Shown here: piece after piece, positions 34,706-42,565 of the stretch | How the letters are laid out: the number at the start of each line of letters is the position of its first letter | How positions within the stretch are numbered: position 1 is the stretch's first letter | Source of the DNA: an uncultured Clostridia bacterium | GTDB taxonomy: Bacteria; Bacillota; Clostridia; Christensenellales; UBA3700 | Reading direction: 5' to 3' | NCBI GenBank assembly: GCA_947246685.1 | Contig: CAMXSN010000002.1 | Coordinates: 85,485-149,484 of the forward strand | Length of the DNA stretch: 64,000 bases | The notes under the pieces: model-generated | What the model was told of the DNA's origin: nothing | The model's database searches: none | The model's input: the letters and a program-made list of their open reading frames with translations, nothing else | Position numbers and translations under genes: made by a program

Positions 34706-35377
34706 ATGAGAGATTACGAAATTATTTCGACGCTGTCTTCCAAGGTCAAAACTGTATGCAAGGTTGCTAGTTGCGGAGAGATCTTTATTCTCAAAGAATA
34801 TCCCACTTGCGAAGACGCTTTGAAAGAAGCGCAGATCGTCAACAGTGTGGCTATGACGGGATATGCGCCCAAAGTTATTGAATGCGAAGGAAATAAAGCG
34901 CTGTACGAATACATTGACGGCGAGAGCTTTTACGACAGTTTTCGCTTGGCGACGATGACGGACGACGCGCAAAGTATGGAATTGCTTGCGACAAGGCTGT
35001 CAATATTTCTGCAAATGATCTATTCGCTGACTGATTGCGTGATGAAAGATATAGATTTTCGCAATTACATAGTCAAAGACGGCAGGGTCATAGGAGTGGA
35101 TTTTTCTCAGGTCGACAACGGTATGCCGTATGAAGATCTTGCAAGCGCGATAGTTTTTGCGTTGATCAGCAGCGTCGGAGAATACTACGATTCTTTTCCA
35201 TTTGTGCAGAAGCTGCTTGAATGTTTCAAATTGACTATGTTCGACGTGATCAACGAGGTCAAGTCAAAGTTGGAAAAAGTCAACGCGGTTGCCAGAGATA
35301 AGATTGATATGGACATGCTTATCGACGCTTTGGCAAGATTTGATGAGAAAGGTGTGGATTGGCGAAAGTTGATCTAA
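34706..35377 (+). CDS. Small kinase-like phosphotransferase
   Basis: 223 aa with the outline of a minimal protein/aminoglycoside-kinase fold: a putative ATP-binding Lys (FILKEY), an early helix Glu (KEAQIV), a catalytic D-x-D-F-R-N (KDIDFRNYIV) and a metal-binding V-D-F-S. The length and the compact catalytic loop resemble RIO or LPS-kinase relatives. The substrate is unknown. There is no clear ribosome site. It has a strong promoter and a structured leader, and an XRE regulator follows 25 nt later. Confidence 0.65.
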   Translation: MRDYEIISTLSSKVKTVCKVASCGEIFILKEYPTCEDALKEAQIVNSVAMTGYAPKVIECEGNKALYEYIDGESFYDSFRLATMTDDAQSMELLATRLSIFLQMIYSLTDCVMKDIDFRNYIVKDGRVIGVDFSQVDNGMPYEDLASAIVFALISSVGEYYDSFPFVQKLLECFKLTMFDVINEVKSKLEKVNAVARDKIDMDMLIDALARFDEKGVDWRKLI

Positions 35378-35402
35378 TATATTAATTTAGGAGGTATGTG
35401 TT

Positions 35403-35609
35403 ATGAAGTTTGCAGAAAGATTGAAGGAGCAAAGACTGATAAACGGCTACAACCAAGAATACTTGGCAAAGTATATGCAGGTGTCGCAGGTGTCTATCAG
35501 TAACTGGGAGAGAGGCGTAAAGGAGCCTAGCTATCAGGCTTTGATAGATTTGTCTAATCTGTTCGGAAAATCCACTGACTATATGTTGGGCTTAAAAGAC
35601 AACGATTAA
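35403..35609 (+). CDS. XRE-family transcriptional regulator
   Basis: 68-aa Cro/CI-type protein consisting almost only of the helix-turn-helix (QEYLAKYMQVSQVSISNWERG) and ending LFGKSTDYMLGLKD, as in many Firmicutes repressors. TAGGAGG precedes the ATG. It is probably co-transcribed with the kinase-like gene and may act on the inverted repeats at 34466 and 34531. Confidence 0.9.
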   Translation: MKFAERLKEQRLINGYNQEYLAKYMQVSQVSISNWERGVKEPSYQALIDLSNLFGKSTDYMLGLKDND

Positions 35610-35651
35610 TAAAGAATGTAAGTGTGTATATAGTTTTAGGTTAGTTAGTAT

Positions 35652-35678
35652 AAGAAAAGAGGCGTTGCCTCTTTTCTT
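35652..35678. terminator. Bidirectional terminator
   Basis: AAGAAAAGAGGC-GTT-GCCTCTTTTCTT, shared by the XRE gene (+) and the methyltransferase gene (-). Confidence 0.9.
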
Positions 35679-35681
35679 ATT

Positions 35682-36410
35682 TTATAGATTATTTTTATTG
35701 TACAGTATTTTTGCTTCGTCGGTCATATTTCCGAGTTCGTCATAGACGACGAGTTTTGACACTTCCATTCCGTGTTTTCCGCATTTTTTACAGCGCATTA
35801 CAAAAGTGTCGGCGGTTTTGGAGAACTTTGGATATATCAAAGTTAGATTTTTAGGGATAAGTAGATTTTGCGCGCAGTCGGCTATAACTTCCGCCATTCG
35901 CTGCGTCTTATGTATTATATAAAATTCTCCTCCGTATTTAAGTATCTTTGAGGCGTTTTCTATTATTTGATTGAGAGAGCAGGTGCTTTCATGGCGGGAG
36001 AGCGCTATTTGCGGTGATTCTCTTGTTTCGCCGCTTGATCGCGAGAAGTACGGCGGATTGCATACTACCGTCTCTACGCTCTCTTTTCCGAGAAGAGCGG
36101 GCGCGTTGCAGATATCGTCGTTGATAATTTGAATTTTGTCTTGTAGATTGTTGAATTCGACGTTTTCTTTCGCCAAGTCTGCCACTTCTTTTTGCAATTC
36201 TATTCCGATTATTTTTTTGCAAGGAATTTTCGCGCTGAGCAGAATAGCTATCACGCCGTTACCGCAGCCGAGGTCTACGACGGTATCTCCGTAAGCGCAT
36301 CTTGTCATATTGGCCAACAGCACGGCGTCGGAAGTAAAACAATATCCGTCCTTAAATTGTTTTATTTTGAGATTGTTGCATTGCAAATCGTCGATTCTAG
36401 TCTCGTTCAT
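35682..36410 (-). CDS. TrmN6-like tRNA/rRNA adenine methyltransferase
   Basis: 242-aa SAM enzyme of the YfiC/TrmN6 group, which N6-methylates A37 of tRNA-Val in E. coli. SAM loop VVDLGCGNGVIAILL near residue 45; catalytic NPPYF near 115; preceding FTSDAVLLANM is typical. The C-terminus has a short CxxC-like segment (RCKKCGKHG). It has no ribosome site: the -10 box ends 6 nt before the ATG. Confidence 0.88.
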   Translation of the reverse strand: MNETRIDDLQCNNLKIKQFKDGYCFTSDAVLLANMTRCAYGDTVVDLGCGNGVIAILLSAKIPCKKIIGIELQKEVADLAKENVEFNNLQDKIQIINDDICNAPALLGKESVETVVCNPPYFSRSSGETRESPQIALSRHESTCSLNQIIENASKILKYGGEFYIIHKTQRMAEVIADCAQNLLIPKNLTLIYPKFSKTADTFVMRCKKCGKHGMEVSKLVVYDELGNMTDEAKILYNKNNL

Positions 36411-36416
36411 ACAACT

Positions 36417-36445
36417 ATAATACTATAAAAACGCTCCGCCGTCAA
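36417..36445 (-). promoter_or_regulatory. Strong promoter, predicted leaderless
   Basis: Minus strand TTGACG (36440-36445), 17 nt, TATTAT (36417-36422), then AGTTGT and the ATG at 36410. Confidence 0.8.
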
Positions 36446-36506
36446 AAAAATCTAGGTCCCGACCATATATAAATTATCAGTTTGAAAAAAACATTATCGA
36501 TATTAA

Positions 36507-36535
36507 TTGATATTTATGCCCGTTTGGGTTAATAA
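36507..36535 (+). promoter_or_regulatory. Rubredoxin promoter
   Basis: TTGATA, 17 nt, TAATAA. Confidence 0.6.
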
Positions 36536-36572
36536 TATAGTTAAGTCAAAATAAATTCGGAGGTACGGACAA

Positions 36573-36728
36573 ATGAAATACGTTTGTAAAGTATGCGGTT
36601 GGGAATATGACGAGGAAGTCGGCAGCGATGAACTCGGAATTGCTCCCGGAACAAAATGGGAAGATATCGAAGAGGATTTTTCCTGCCCGCTTTGCGGAGT
36701 CGGAAAAGAAAATTTCTCCCAAGAATAA
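36573..36728 (+). CDS. Rubredoxin
   Basis: 51-aa iron protein, too short for the track. Both iron-binding loops are intact: CKVCGW near the start and CPLCGVGK near the end, with GTKWEDI between them. One-electron carrier, in anaerobes often serving peroxide or superoxide detoxification. CGGAGG precedes the ATG; it has its own promoter and terminator. Confidence 0.96.
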   Translation: MKYVCKVCGWEYDEEVGSDELGIAPGTKWEDIEEDFSCPLCGVGKENFSQE

Positions 36729-36729
36729 G

Positions 36730-36752
36730 CAAGACGCCTTCGGGCGTCTTTT
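36730..36752 (+). terminator. Rubredoxin terminator
   Basis: AAGACGCC-TTCG-GGCGTCTTTT with a UUCG tetraloop. Confidence 0.9.
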
Positions 36753-36825
36753 GCATAGAGCAAACGCGAGATACTTTTATTTGCGGGAAAGTCAATGTCG
36801 GGCAAGTTAAATGCGCGGCAACGTG

Positions 36826-36854
36826 TTGATATTTCGGCGCCGTTGTGTTATTAT
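36826..36854 (+). promoter_or_regulatory. Strong promoter, predicted leaderless
   Basis: TTGATA (36826-36831), 17 nt, TATTAT (36849-36854) with TGn, then ACGCAT and the ATG at 36861. Confidence 0.8.
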
Positions 36855-36860
36855 ACGCAT

Positions 36861-37562
36861 ATGGAAAAGAGATTGACTTTGTTGATAGACGCCGACGATA
36901 CGGTGCTGGATTTTGCCAATTCGGAGAGAGATTCGATTATTCTTATGTGCAAGCAGTTCTCCATCCCGCATGAGCAAGAGGTAGCGGATGAGTTTAAGAG
37001 AATAAACAGAAAAATGTGGGATATGTTCGAGCTGGGACAAATTACGCGCGAGCAGATATTCTACACAAGATTTGCTCAATTGTTTGAGAAGTTTGACGTT
37101 GTCGGCGTAGACCTGTACGCGGCGGGCGACGCTTACAGAGAAAATATGGTTTGCACAAAGCGAATAATATACGGAGCGCGGACGTTTTTGACCAAGGCAA
37201 GCCGTAATCATGACTTGTATTGCGTTACAAACGGCATAACTCGCACTCAGAAAATGCGTATGCAAGCAAGCGGATTGGGAAAATATTTCAAGAAACTTTA
37301 TATTTCCGAGGAGATTGGATTGGCGAAACCCTCCCGCGAATATTTCCAATACGTATTGAATGACATAGGAGATATCAGTCTCGATAGCGTCTATATTATC
37401 GGCGATTCTTTGACGTCCGACGTTCAAGGCGGGATCAACAGCGGTATTAAGACGATTTTGTTTAACAGGGAAGGTAAAGCCATAAAGGACGTTCGTCCCG
37501 ATTATCAGGCGAGGAGTTTTGCCGAGTTGGATAAGCTCATAGTCAAGCTTTCCCGAGATTAA
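36861..37562 (+). CDS. YjjG-type HAD nucleotidase
   Basis: 233-aa haloacid-dehalogenase phosphatase, from the ATG at 36861; the track's longer ORF crosses the promoter. Motif I DADDTVLDF, motif II VTNG, Lys in GLAKPSREYF, motif IV GDSLTSDVQGG. The size, the helical cap and the D-A-D-D-T motif resemble YjjG, which dephosphorylates noncanonical pyrimidine nucleotides. No ribosome site; leaderless start predicted. Confidence 0.87.
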   Translation: MEKRLTLLIDADDTVLDFANSERDSIILMCKQFSIPHEQEVADEFKRINRKMWDMFELGQITREQIFYTRFAQLFEKFDVVGVDLYAAGDAYRENMVCTKRIIYGARTFLTKASRNHDLYCVTNGITRTQKMRMQASGLGKYFKKLYISEEIGLAKPSREYFQYVLNDIGDISLDSVYIIGDSLTSDVQGGINSGIKTILFNREGKAIKDVRPDYQARSFAELDKLIVKLSRD

Positions 37563-37580
37563 TTAACAATAGGAGAAGAT

Positions 37581-38756
37581 ATGAAAGATTTTGAATTTTC
37601 TTTGCCTACGTCGATAAGATTTGGCAAAAACGCTTTGCAGGCTTTGGGAGAAGAGCTAGGCAAGCTAAACAGCTCGCGCGTGCTGATATGTTACGGTTCC
37701 GACAGAGTTGAGAAAAACGGACTTTTATCGCAGATCGAAGATATATTGGACAGACAGGGTATTATCAGCGCAAGATTCGGAGGAGTTAAGGCAAATCCGA
37801 GACTTGAGCACGCGCTAGAGGGAGTAAAACTAGCGAGAAAATTTGCGCCCGACTGCATTTTGGCGGTGGGCGGAGGTAGCGTAATAGACACTGCCAAAGC
37901 AATATCAATCGGCGCGGTCAACGATGGAGATCTATGGAAGATATGGCGCTATGAGATACCGTATGACAAAGCGCTTAAAGTCGGTTGCGTGCTTACCATA
38001 CCGGCTGCGGGCAGCGAGACGAGCGACAGCGCTGTGTTGACAAACGAAAGGATTTCTGACAAGAGGGGACATTCCAGCCGCAAATTTGTATGTTCGTTTG
38101 CAATAATGAATCCCGAGTATTCTCTTACTTTGCCAAAATATCAGATAGCCTGCGGTATTGTAGACATAATGATGCACACTCTTGACAGATACTTTTATTC
38201 TCCCGTCATACAGAGTAATATGATGAGCGATTCGATAGCCGCTGCAGTGATGAAAAACGTCGTTGTCAACGGCAAAAAAGCATACGAAAGAGCCAACTAT
38301 GACAATATGTCAGAACTTATGTGGGCGGGCAGTCTGTCGCATAACAACCTTACGGGATTGGGCGGCGGCAGAGAATTTGCCGTTCATCAGTTGGGACACG
38401 AACTCAGCGCTATGTTTGACGTGGCTCACGGCGCGAGCCTTTCGGCGGTGTGGGGAAGTTGGGCGAAATATATGCTCAATAGAGATCCGCAGAGATTTGC
38501 CAAGTACGCCGCCGACGTATGGCAAATATTCGGAGAAGGAAAAGATGCCGCGCTTGCCGGCATAAGAGCTACGGAAGATTTTTTTGCAAGTCTCGATATG
38601 CCGATTTCGATTGGCAGACTTGTGGGAGTGCAGGAAGATAGTATATTGCGCGAGCTTGCGTATAAATGTTCTCGCGGCGAGACCAGAGTGGTCGGAGAAT
38701 TCGGCAGACTGGATAAACAGGATATATATAATATATATAAGATGGCAAACGAATAA
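37581..38756 (+). CDS. Iron-containing alcohol dehydrogenase
   Basis: 391-aa group III dehydrogenase. The NAD(P) loop is GGGSVIDTAKAIS. Iron ligands are Asp in CGIVDIMMH and three His in the MHTLDRYF, HQLGHELSAMFDVAHG region. Closest in appearance to the butanol-dehydrogenase/YqhD type, reducing aldehydes to alcohols. 18 nt after the HAD gene with AGGAGA before the ATG, so probably co-transcribed. Confidence 0.93.
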   Translation: MKDFEFSLPTSIRFGKNALQALGEELGKLNSSRVLICYGSDRVEKNGLLSQIEDILDRQGIISARFGGVKANPRLEHALEGVKLARKFAPDCILAVGGGSVIDTAKAISIGAVNDGDLWKIWRYEIPYDKALKVGCVLTIPAAGSETSDSAVLTNERISDKRGHSSRKFVCSFAIMNPEYSLTLPKYQIACGIVDIMMHTLDRYFYSPVIQSNMMSDSIAAAVMKNVVVNGKKAYERANYDNMSELMWAGSLSHNNLTGLGGGREFAVHQLGHELSAMFDVAHGASLSAVWGSWAKYMLNRDPQRFAKYAADVWQIFGEGKDAALAGIRATEDFFASLDMPISIGRLVGVQEDSILRELAYKCSRGETRVVGEFGRLDKQDIYNIYKMANE

Positions 38757-38770
38757 TGCAAATGACTAAC

Positions 38771-38803
38771 AAAAAACCGCTCGAATTGCCGAGCGGTTTT
38801 TCT
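38771..38803. terminator. Bidirectional terminator
   Basis: AAAACCGCTCG-AATTGC-CGAGCGGTTTTT, shared by the ADH gene (+) and the transketolase genes (-). Confidence 0.92.
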
Positions 38804-38813
38804 ATTTGATATT

Positions 38814-39752
38814 TTATTTTCGTTTTATCGCTTTGAGGGTTTTTTCTACTATGTCGTCGACAGTAAGGTGAAATTTCTGTGAAAGATACGGCATTTTGCC
38901 TACCTCGCCGAATTCGTCCATTACAGCTACGCTTTCCATTGGTACCGGACACTTTCCGACGATGACTTCCGCCACAGAGGAATACAGACCGTTGCGTATA
39001 TTATGATTTTCCGCAACCACGATAGCGCCCGTGGATTTTGCCGCTTCGACGATAGCTTGCTCGTCAATGGGTTTCCAAGTGAACGTGTTGAGCACGCCGA
39101 CGTCGTAACCGAGCTCTTTGAGCTTTTGGCTTGCTTCTACGGCTTTACTTACCATGATGCCCGAGGCGATTATCGTAGCGTCTTTGCCTTTGGATACCGT
39201 CTTGGCTTTGAACAGGTCAAAACTTTCGTTTTCGCTAAATACCGTCTCGGCTTTCTTTCTTTGCAGTCTTATATACGTCGCGCCCTTGTATGCTATGATT
39301 TGCGGCATAAGCGCTTTGAGCATTGCGCTATCTGTGGGTTCAACGCAGAGCATATGAGGTATGCCTCTCATAATACCCATGTCCTCGAGCGGCATATGGG
39401 TGCCTCCGTTGATTTCCGCGCATATACCGGGATCGGTGCCTACGATTTTGACGTTTTGTCTGCTATATGCCACGCTGATAAATACTTGGTCGTAACATCT
39501 TCTAGTAGCAAACGTGCCGAAAGAAGAGCAGAACGGGATTTTGCCGCAGGTAGCAAGTCCCGCCGAAATTCCCACCATATTCGCTTCGGCTATGCCGACA
39601 TTGAAGAATCTGTCGGGATAAGCTTTTTTGAACGGTCCCGTCTTGATACAGTTCATAAGATCGGCTTCGACGACCACTATGTCTTGATTTGTCTTTGCCT
39701 CGTCGATAAGACTTTGGCAATATACTTCTCTCATTTCGAAATTATCTTGCAT
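38814..39752 (-). CDS. Transketolase, C-terminal subunit
   Basis: 312-aa pyrimidine-binding and C-terminal domains of a split transketolase. The PP-cofactor Glu region (FFNVGIAEANMVGISAGLA) and the GTHMPLEDMGIMRGIP loop are visible. It begins 1 nt after the stop of the N-terminal subunit gene, indicating coupled expression. Acts in the non-oxidative pentose phosphate pathway. Confidence 0.95.
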   Translation of the reverse strand: MQDNFEMREVYCQSLIDEAKTNQDIVVVEADLMNCIKTGPFKKAYPDRFFNVGIAEANMVGISAGLATCGKIPFCSSFGTFATRRCYDQVFISVAYSRQNVKIVGTDPGICAEINGGTHMPLEDMGIMRGIPHMLCVEPTDSAMLKALMPQIIAYKGATYIRLQRKKAETVFSENESFDLFKAKTVSKGKDATIIASGIMVSKAVEASQKLKELGYDVGVLNTFTWKPIDEQAIVEAAKSTGAIVVAENHNIRNGLYSSVAEVIVGKCPVPMESVAVMDEFGEVGKMPYLSQKFHLTVDDIVEKTLKAIKRK

Positions 39753-39753
39753 T

Positions 39754-40578
39754 TCAGTCTTTCTCCTTTCCGCAGTACGCGCGCCATTGTTCTTCGCTTA
39801 TCGCCATAGAGTGGCATCCGTAGCCTTTGCAGGATACGAAATCCGCGCCGTAGCCTTTGATTGTGTCAAGCACGATCAGAGAGCACTTATTTTTTGTATT
39901 CAGCGCCTGATATATCGCTTTTTCGATTTGTTCAATATCGTGTCCGTTAATTCTCTGAGTATGCAGATTGAACGCTTGTCCTTTTGCGTCGAGCGGTTCA
40001 ATAGAGTTAATATCTTTAGTCATTCCGTCGATCTGCATGCCGTTGTTGTCTACGAATATCACGAGATTGTCAAGGCAGGCGTTGCCCGCGTACATGAGCG
40101 CTTCCCATACCTGACCTTCCTGCGATTCGCCGTCTCCGAGAATACAGAAAACCTTGTAATCTTTTTTGTCGATTTTTGCTGCGAGCGCCATTCCTATCGC
40201 GCAGCTCAGTCCCTGTCCGAGAGATCCTGCGGTCATATCTATTCCCACGGTCTTATTCATATCGCAGTGAGAGGGCAGATTAGTACCCGGTTGATTGAGC
40301 GTCTTTATCTCGTCGAGAGGGAAGTAACCTTTATCCGCAAGTACGCTGTAAAGAGCCGGACCGGCGTGTCCTTTGCTCATGACGATTCTGTCTCTGTCGG
40401 GATTGCAGGGATTTTTCGCGTCTACGTTTGCAACGTCGTAATAGAGTACCGTCAACAGATCCACGATACTCAGCGCGCCGCCTATATGACCTACGCCAAG
40501 TCTGCCGATCATTTCCACGGTGAGCTTGCGTACGTCGAGCGCTTTTGATTGAAGAAACTCCAATTTTTCGCTATCCAT
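39754..40578 (-). CDS. Transketolase, N-terminal subunit
   Basis: 274-aa thiamine-diphosphate-binding half. The cofactor motif GDGESQEGQVWEA...VDNNGMQIDG is present, with HIGGALSIVDLL and SKGHAGPALY. With the downstream partner it makes a full enzyme. GGAGAA precedes the ATG at 40578. Confidence 0.96.
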   Translation of the reverse strand: MDSEKLEFLQSKALDVRKLTVEMIGRLGVGHIGGALSIVDLLTVLYYDVANVDAKNPCNPDRDRIVMSKGHAGPALYSVLADKGYFPLDEIKTLNQPGTNLPSHCDMNKTVGIDMTAGSLGQGLSCAIGMALAAKIDKKDYKVFCILGDGESQEGQVWEALMYAGNACLDNLVIFVDNNGMQIDGMTKDINSIEPLDAKGQAFNLHTQRINGHDIEQIEKAIYQALNTKNKCSLIVLDTIKGYGADFVSCKGYGCHSMAISEEQWRAYCGKEKD

Positions 40579-40684
40579 AATTTCTCCTTAAAAGATATGT
40601 TTGCTTTCTGATGCTTTCAAGCATAATCATTTTAACACTAAATCGATTAAATACAAAGTATTTTCGACACGATTTTACCAAATT

Positions 40685-40721
40685 TGCGCCGAGTCGTCGG
40701 TCAAATCGGCGACTTGGCGCG
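40685..40721. other. Large hairpin between divergent genes
   Basis: GCGCCGAGTCG/CGACTTGGCGC, 11 bp with one wobble, enclosing TCGGTCAAATCGG. It lies in the 263-nt gap between the transketolase and ferritin-like genes. It could be an operator or a leader structure. Confidence 0.5.
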
Positions 40722-40841
40722 ACCTCCTTGCAAATTGTAATAAAAAATTTGTCGACTTGCAAAAATATTAACGATTTTTTTGTGATAAAAGCATCGGATA
40801 TGGAAATAATCTGGAAGTAATAAAATAACGGAGGTACAACA

Positions 40842-42080
40842 ATGAATCCTTTTGAATTAAAACCGAAGCCGCTAGAAAGTTGTTTTTGCGACTGGTCGTG
40901 TCTCAATTCCAAACCTTATGACAAAGAAGAGGTAAGTCCCTATACAAAGCTGAGAATAATTCTCATGAACGGCACCGAATACGAGTCCGTCAATTTTCTG
41001 CACAGATTTTCCAGAAATTGCGACAATAACGACATAAGAAGACAGCTTGCCGGCGCAAGAAGGGTGGAACAGCAACAGCAAAAACGTATTGCGAGCTTGA
41101 AGCCTATGAACGAAAATATTCTCGAACACACAATAGGTTACGAACATCTTGCGGTTGATTTGACCGCCGTGCTAGCTCAGCGCGAAAAGAACGGTTACGT
41201 CAAGCAGGCGCTCGACTTTGCGTTGCTTGAGGACTTTGATCATCTATACAGATATGCGGATCTTTTGGAAATGGAACAGGGCGTAAAGGCGCAGAAACTC
41301 GTGGGAGAATACGTGGAAATTATGCCGGGAAGACCTACGATTGCCGAACATAGACATCCTTTCGACAGCATAAGATACCATATCAACAGCAAAAACAGCG
41401 ATATGATAACGGTGCTCAACACTATGATTATCACCGCGGCAGAACAGCAAACTATGAATTATTATATGAATCAGGGCGCATTCTACGACCAGTCCAAACT
41501 CGGCAGAGAGCTTTATACGGAAATCGCTATGATTGAAGAACAGCACGTCACACAGTACGGTTCGCTTATGGATACCAACTGCACTTGGCTAGAAAATCTC
41601 CTTATGCACGAATACTGCGAAGCGTATCTGTATTATTCGTGCTTCAAAGACGAGAGCGACAAGGCTATAAAGGCGCTTTGGGAAAGCCTTTTCGAGCAGG
41701 AAGTCAGTCATTTGCACATTGCAAAAGATCTTCTCAGAAAATATGAGAAAAAAGATTGGGAGCAGTTGATTCCCAAAGGCGATTTCCCCGAACTTCTATC
41801 TCTTCATTCTTGCAAGGATTATATCCGTCAGCAACTTGAAACGGTCAGTCTGACTGCAGACAGAGAAAATTACGTCGACGTAGCAACAAAGAGCAAAGAT
41901 TCCGATTTTTTCACCTATCAAAATATTGTCAATTCCAAGACGGCAAACGTAGCTTCGCATAAAGTTATCGACGATTATATCGACAAGAAGGGTATCGATT
42001 ACCGTTATCAAATTGCCGAACATCCTGTTGAGGAGTTGCGCAACAGACACAAGGATAATACCAGCGTCGGATTGAGATAA
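40842..42080 (+). CDS. Ferritin-like domain protein
   Basis: 412 aa. Several helices carry di-iron-type motifs: Glu in GYEHLAVDL with EDFDHLYRYA, Glu in AAEQQTMNYY with EEQHVTQYG, and Glu in MHEYCEAYLYY with EQEVSHLHIA. This suggests one or two four-helix bundles with a di-metal site. The N-terminus has three Cys (SCFCDWSC) and the C-terminus is probably disordered. Possible roles are peroxide defence or iron handling. CGGAGG precedes the ATG; stand-alone gene. Confidence 0.75.
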   Translation: MNPFELKPKPLESCFCDWSCLNSKPYDKEEVSPYTKLRIILMNGTEYESVNFLHRFSRNCDNNDIRRQLAGARRVEQQQQKRIASLKPMNENILEHTIGYEHLAVDLTAVLAQREKNGYVKQALDFALLEDFDHLYRYADLLEMEQGVKAQKLVGEYVEIMPGRPTIAEHRHPFDSIRYHINSKNSDMITVLNTMIITAAEQQTMNYYMNQGAFYDQSKLGRELYTEIAMIEEQHVTQYGSLMDTNCTWLENLLMHEYCEAYLYYSCFKDESDKAIKALWESLFEQEVSHLHIAKDLLRKYEKKDWEQLIPKGDFPELLSLHSCKDYIRQQLETVSLTADRENYVDVATKSKDSDFFTYQNIVNSKTANVASHKVIDDYIDKKGIDYRYQIAEHPVEELRNRHKDNTSVGLR

Positions 42081-42503
42081 AAGGCGTTGTTTCTATCTGA
42101 TTGAATAAGCGGTTGAGGGGAGATATCCCTTCAGCCGCAATTGATTTAGGCGCGTTGCGATTATCGCCGAGATAATAATCGCTTCGATTATCGATATGAT
42201 TGTTGCCGCGTTTGCGTAGTTGAGCATTTTTGCATATCTGTATATGAATACATATACAAGTGTTCATATGCGCAAATGAAGATATATACATACGGCGATA
42301 TGTCGAAATAAGGCAGCAAGAATTTCATTAGAGAAACATCCGCGCCGACCATAGATTTCGACGTACTTAATTAGAATGCCCTTTGCTTTACCGTCAACTA
42401 CAGCGACGTCAATCAAAATACGTTTTTGATGGAGTTCGTCGCTCGTATGTAATAGCGACGGTATAATTCACGCGTATGTTAAATATTATGGAGCGTACTT
42501 TGC
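42081..42503. other. Gene-free gap with hairpins
   Basis: No coding sequence was seen. GCGGTTG...CAGCCGC with inner AGGG/CCCT (42110-42141) is a likely weak terminator for the ferritin-like gene. GCGATTAT/ATAATCGC forms a second hairpin (42156-42183). GTCGCT/AGCGAC (42438-42459) precedes an isolated TATAAT at 42462. Confidence 0.45.
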
Positions 42504-42532
42504 TTGATTTTGAATGACGTATGTGATAAAAT
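42504..42532 (+). promoter_or_regulatory. proS promoter
   Basis: TTGATT, 17 nt, TAAAAT with a TG extension. Confidence 0.65.
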
Positions 42533-42565
42533 ATCAACAAATTCGAGAAACAGAGGTAATCGATT

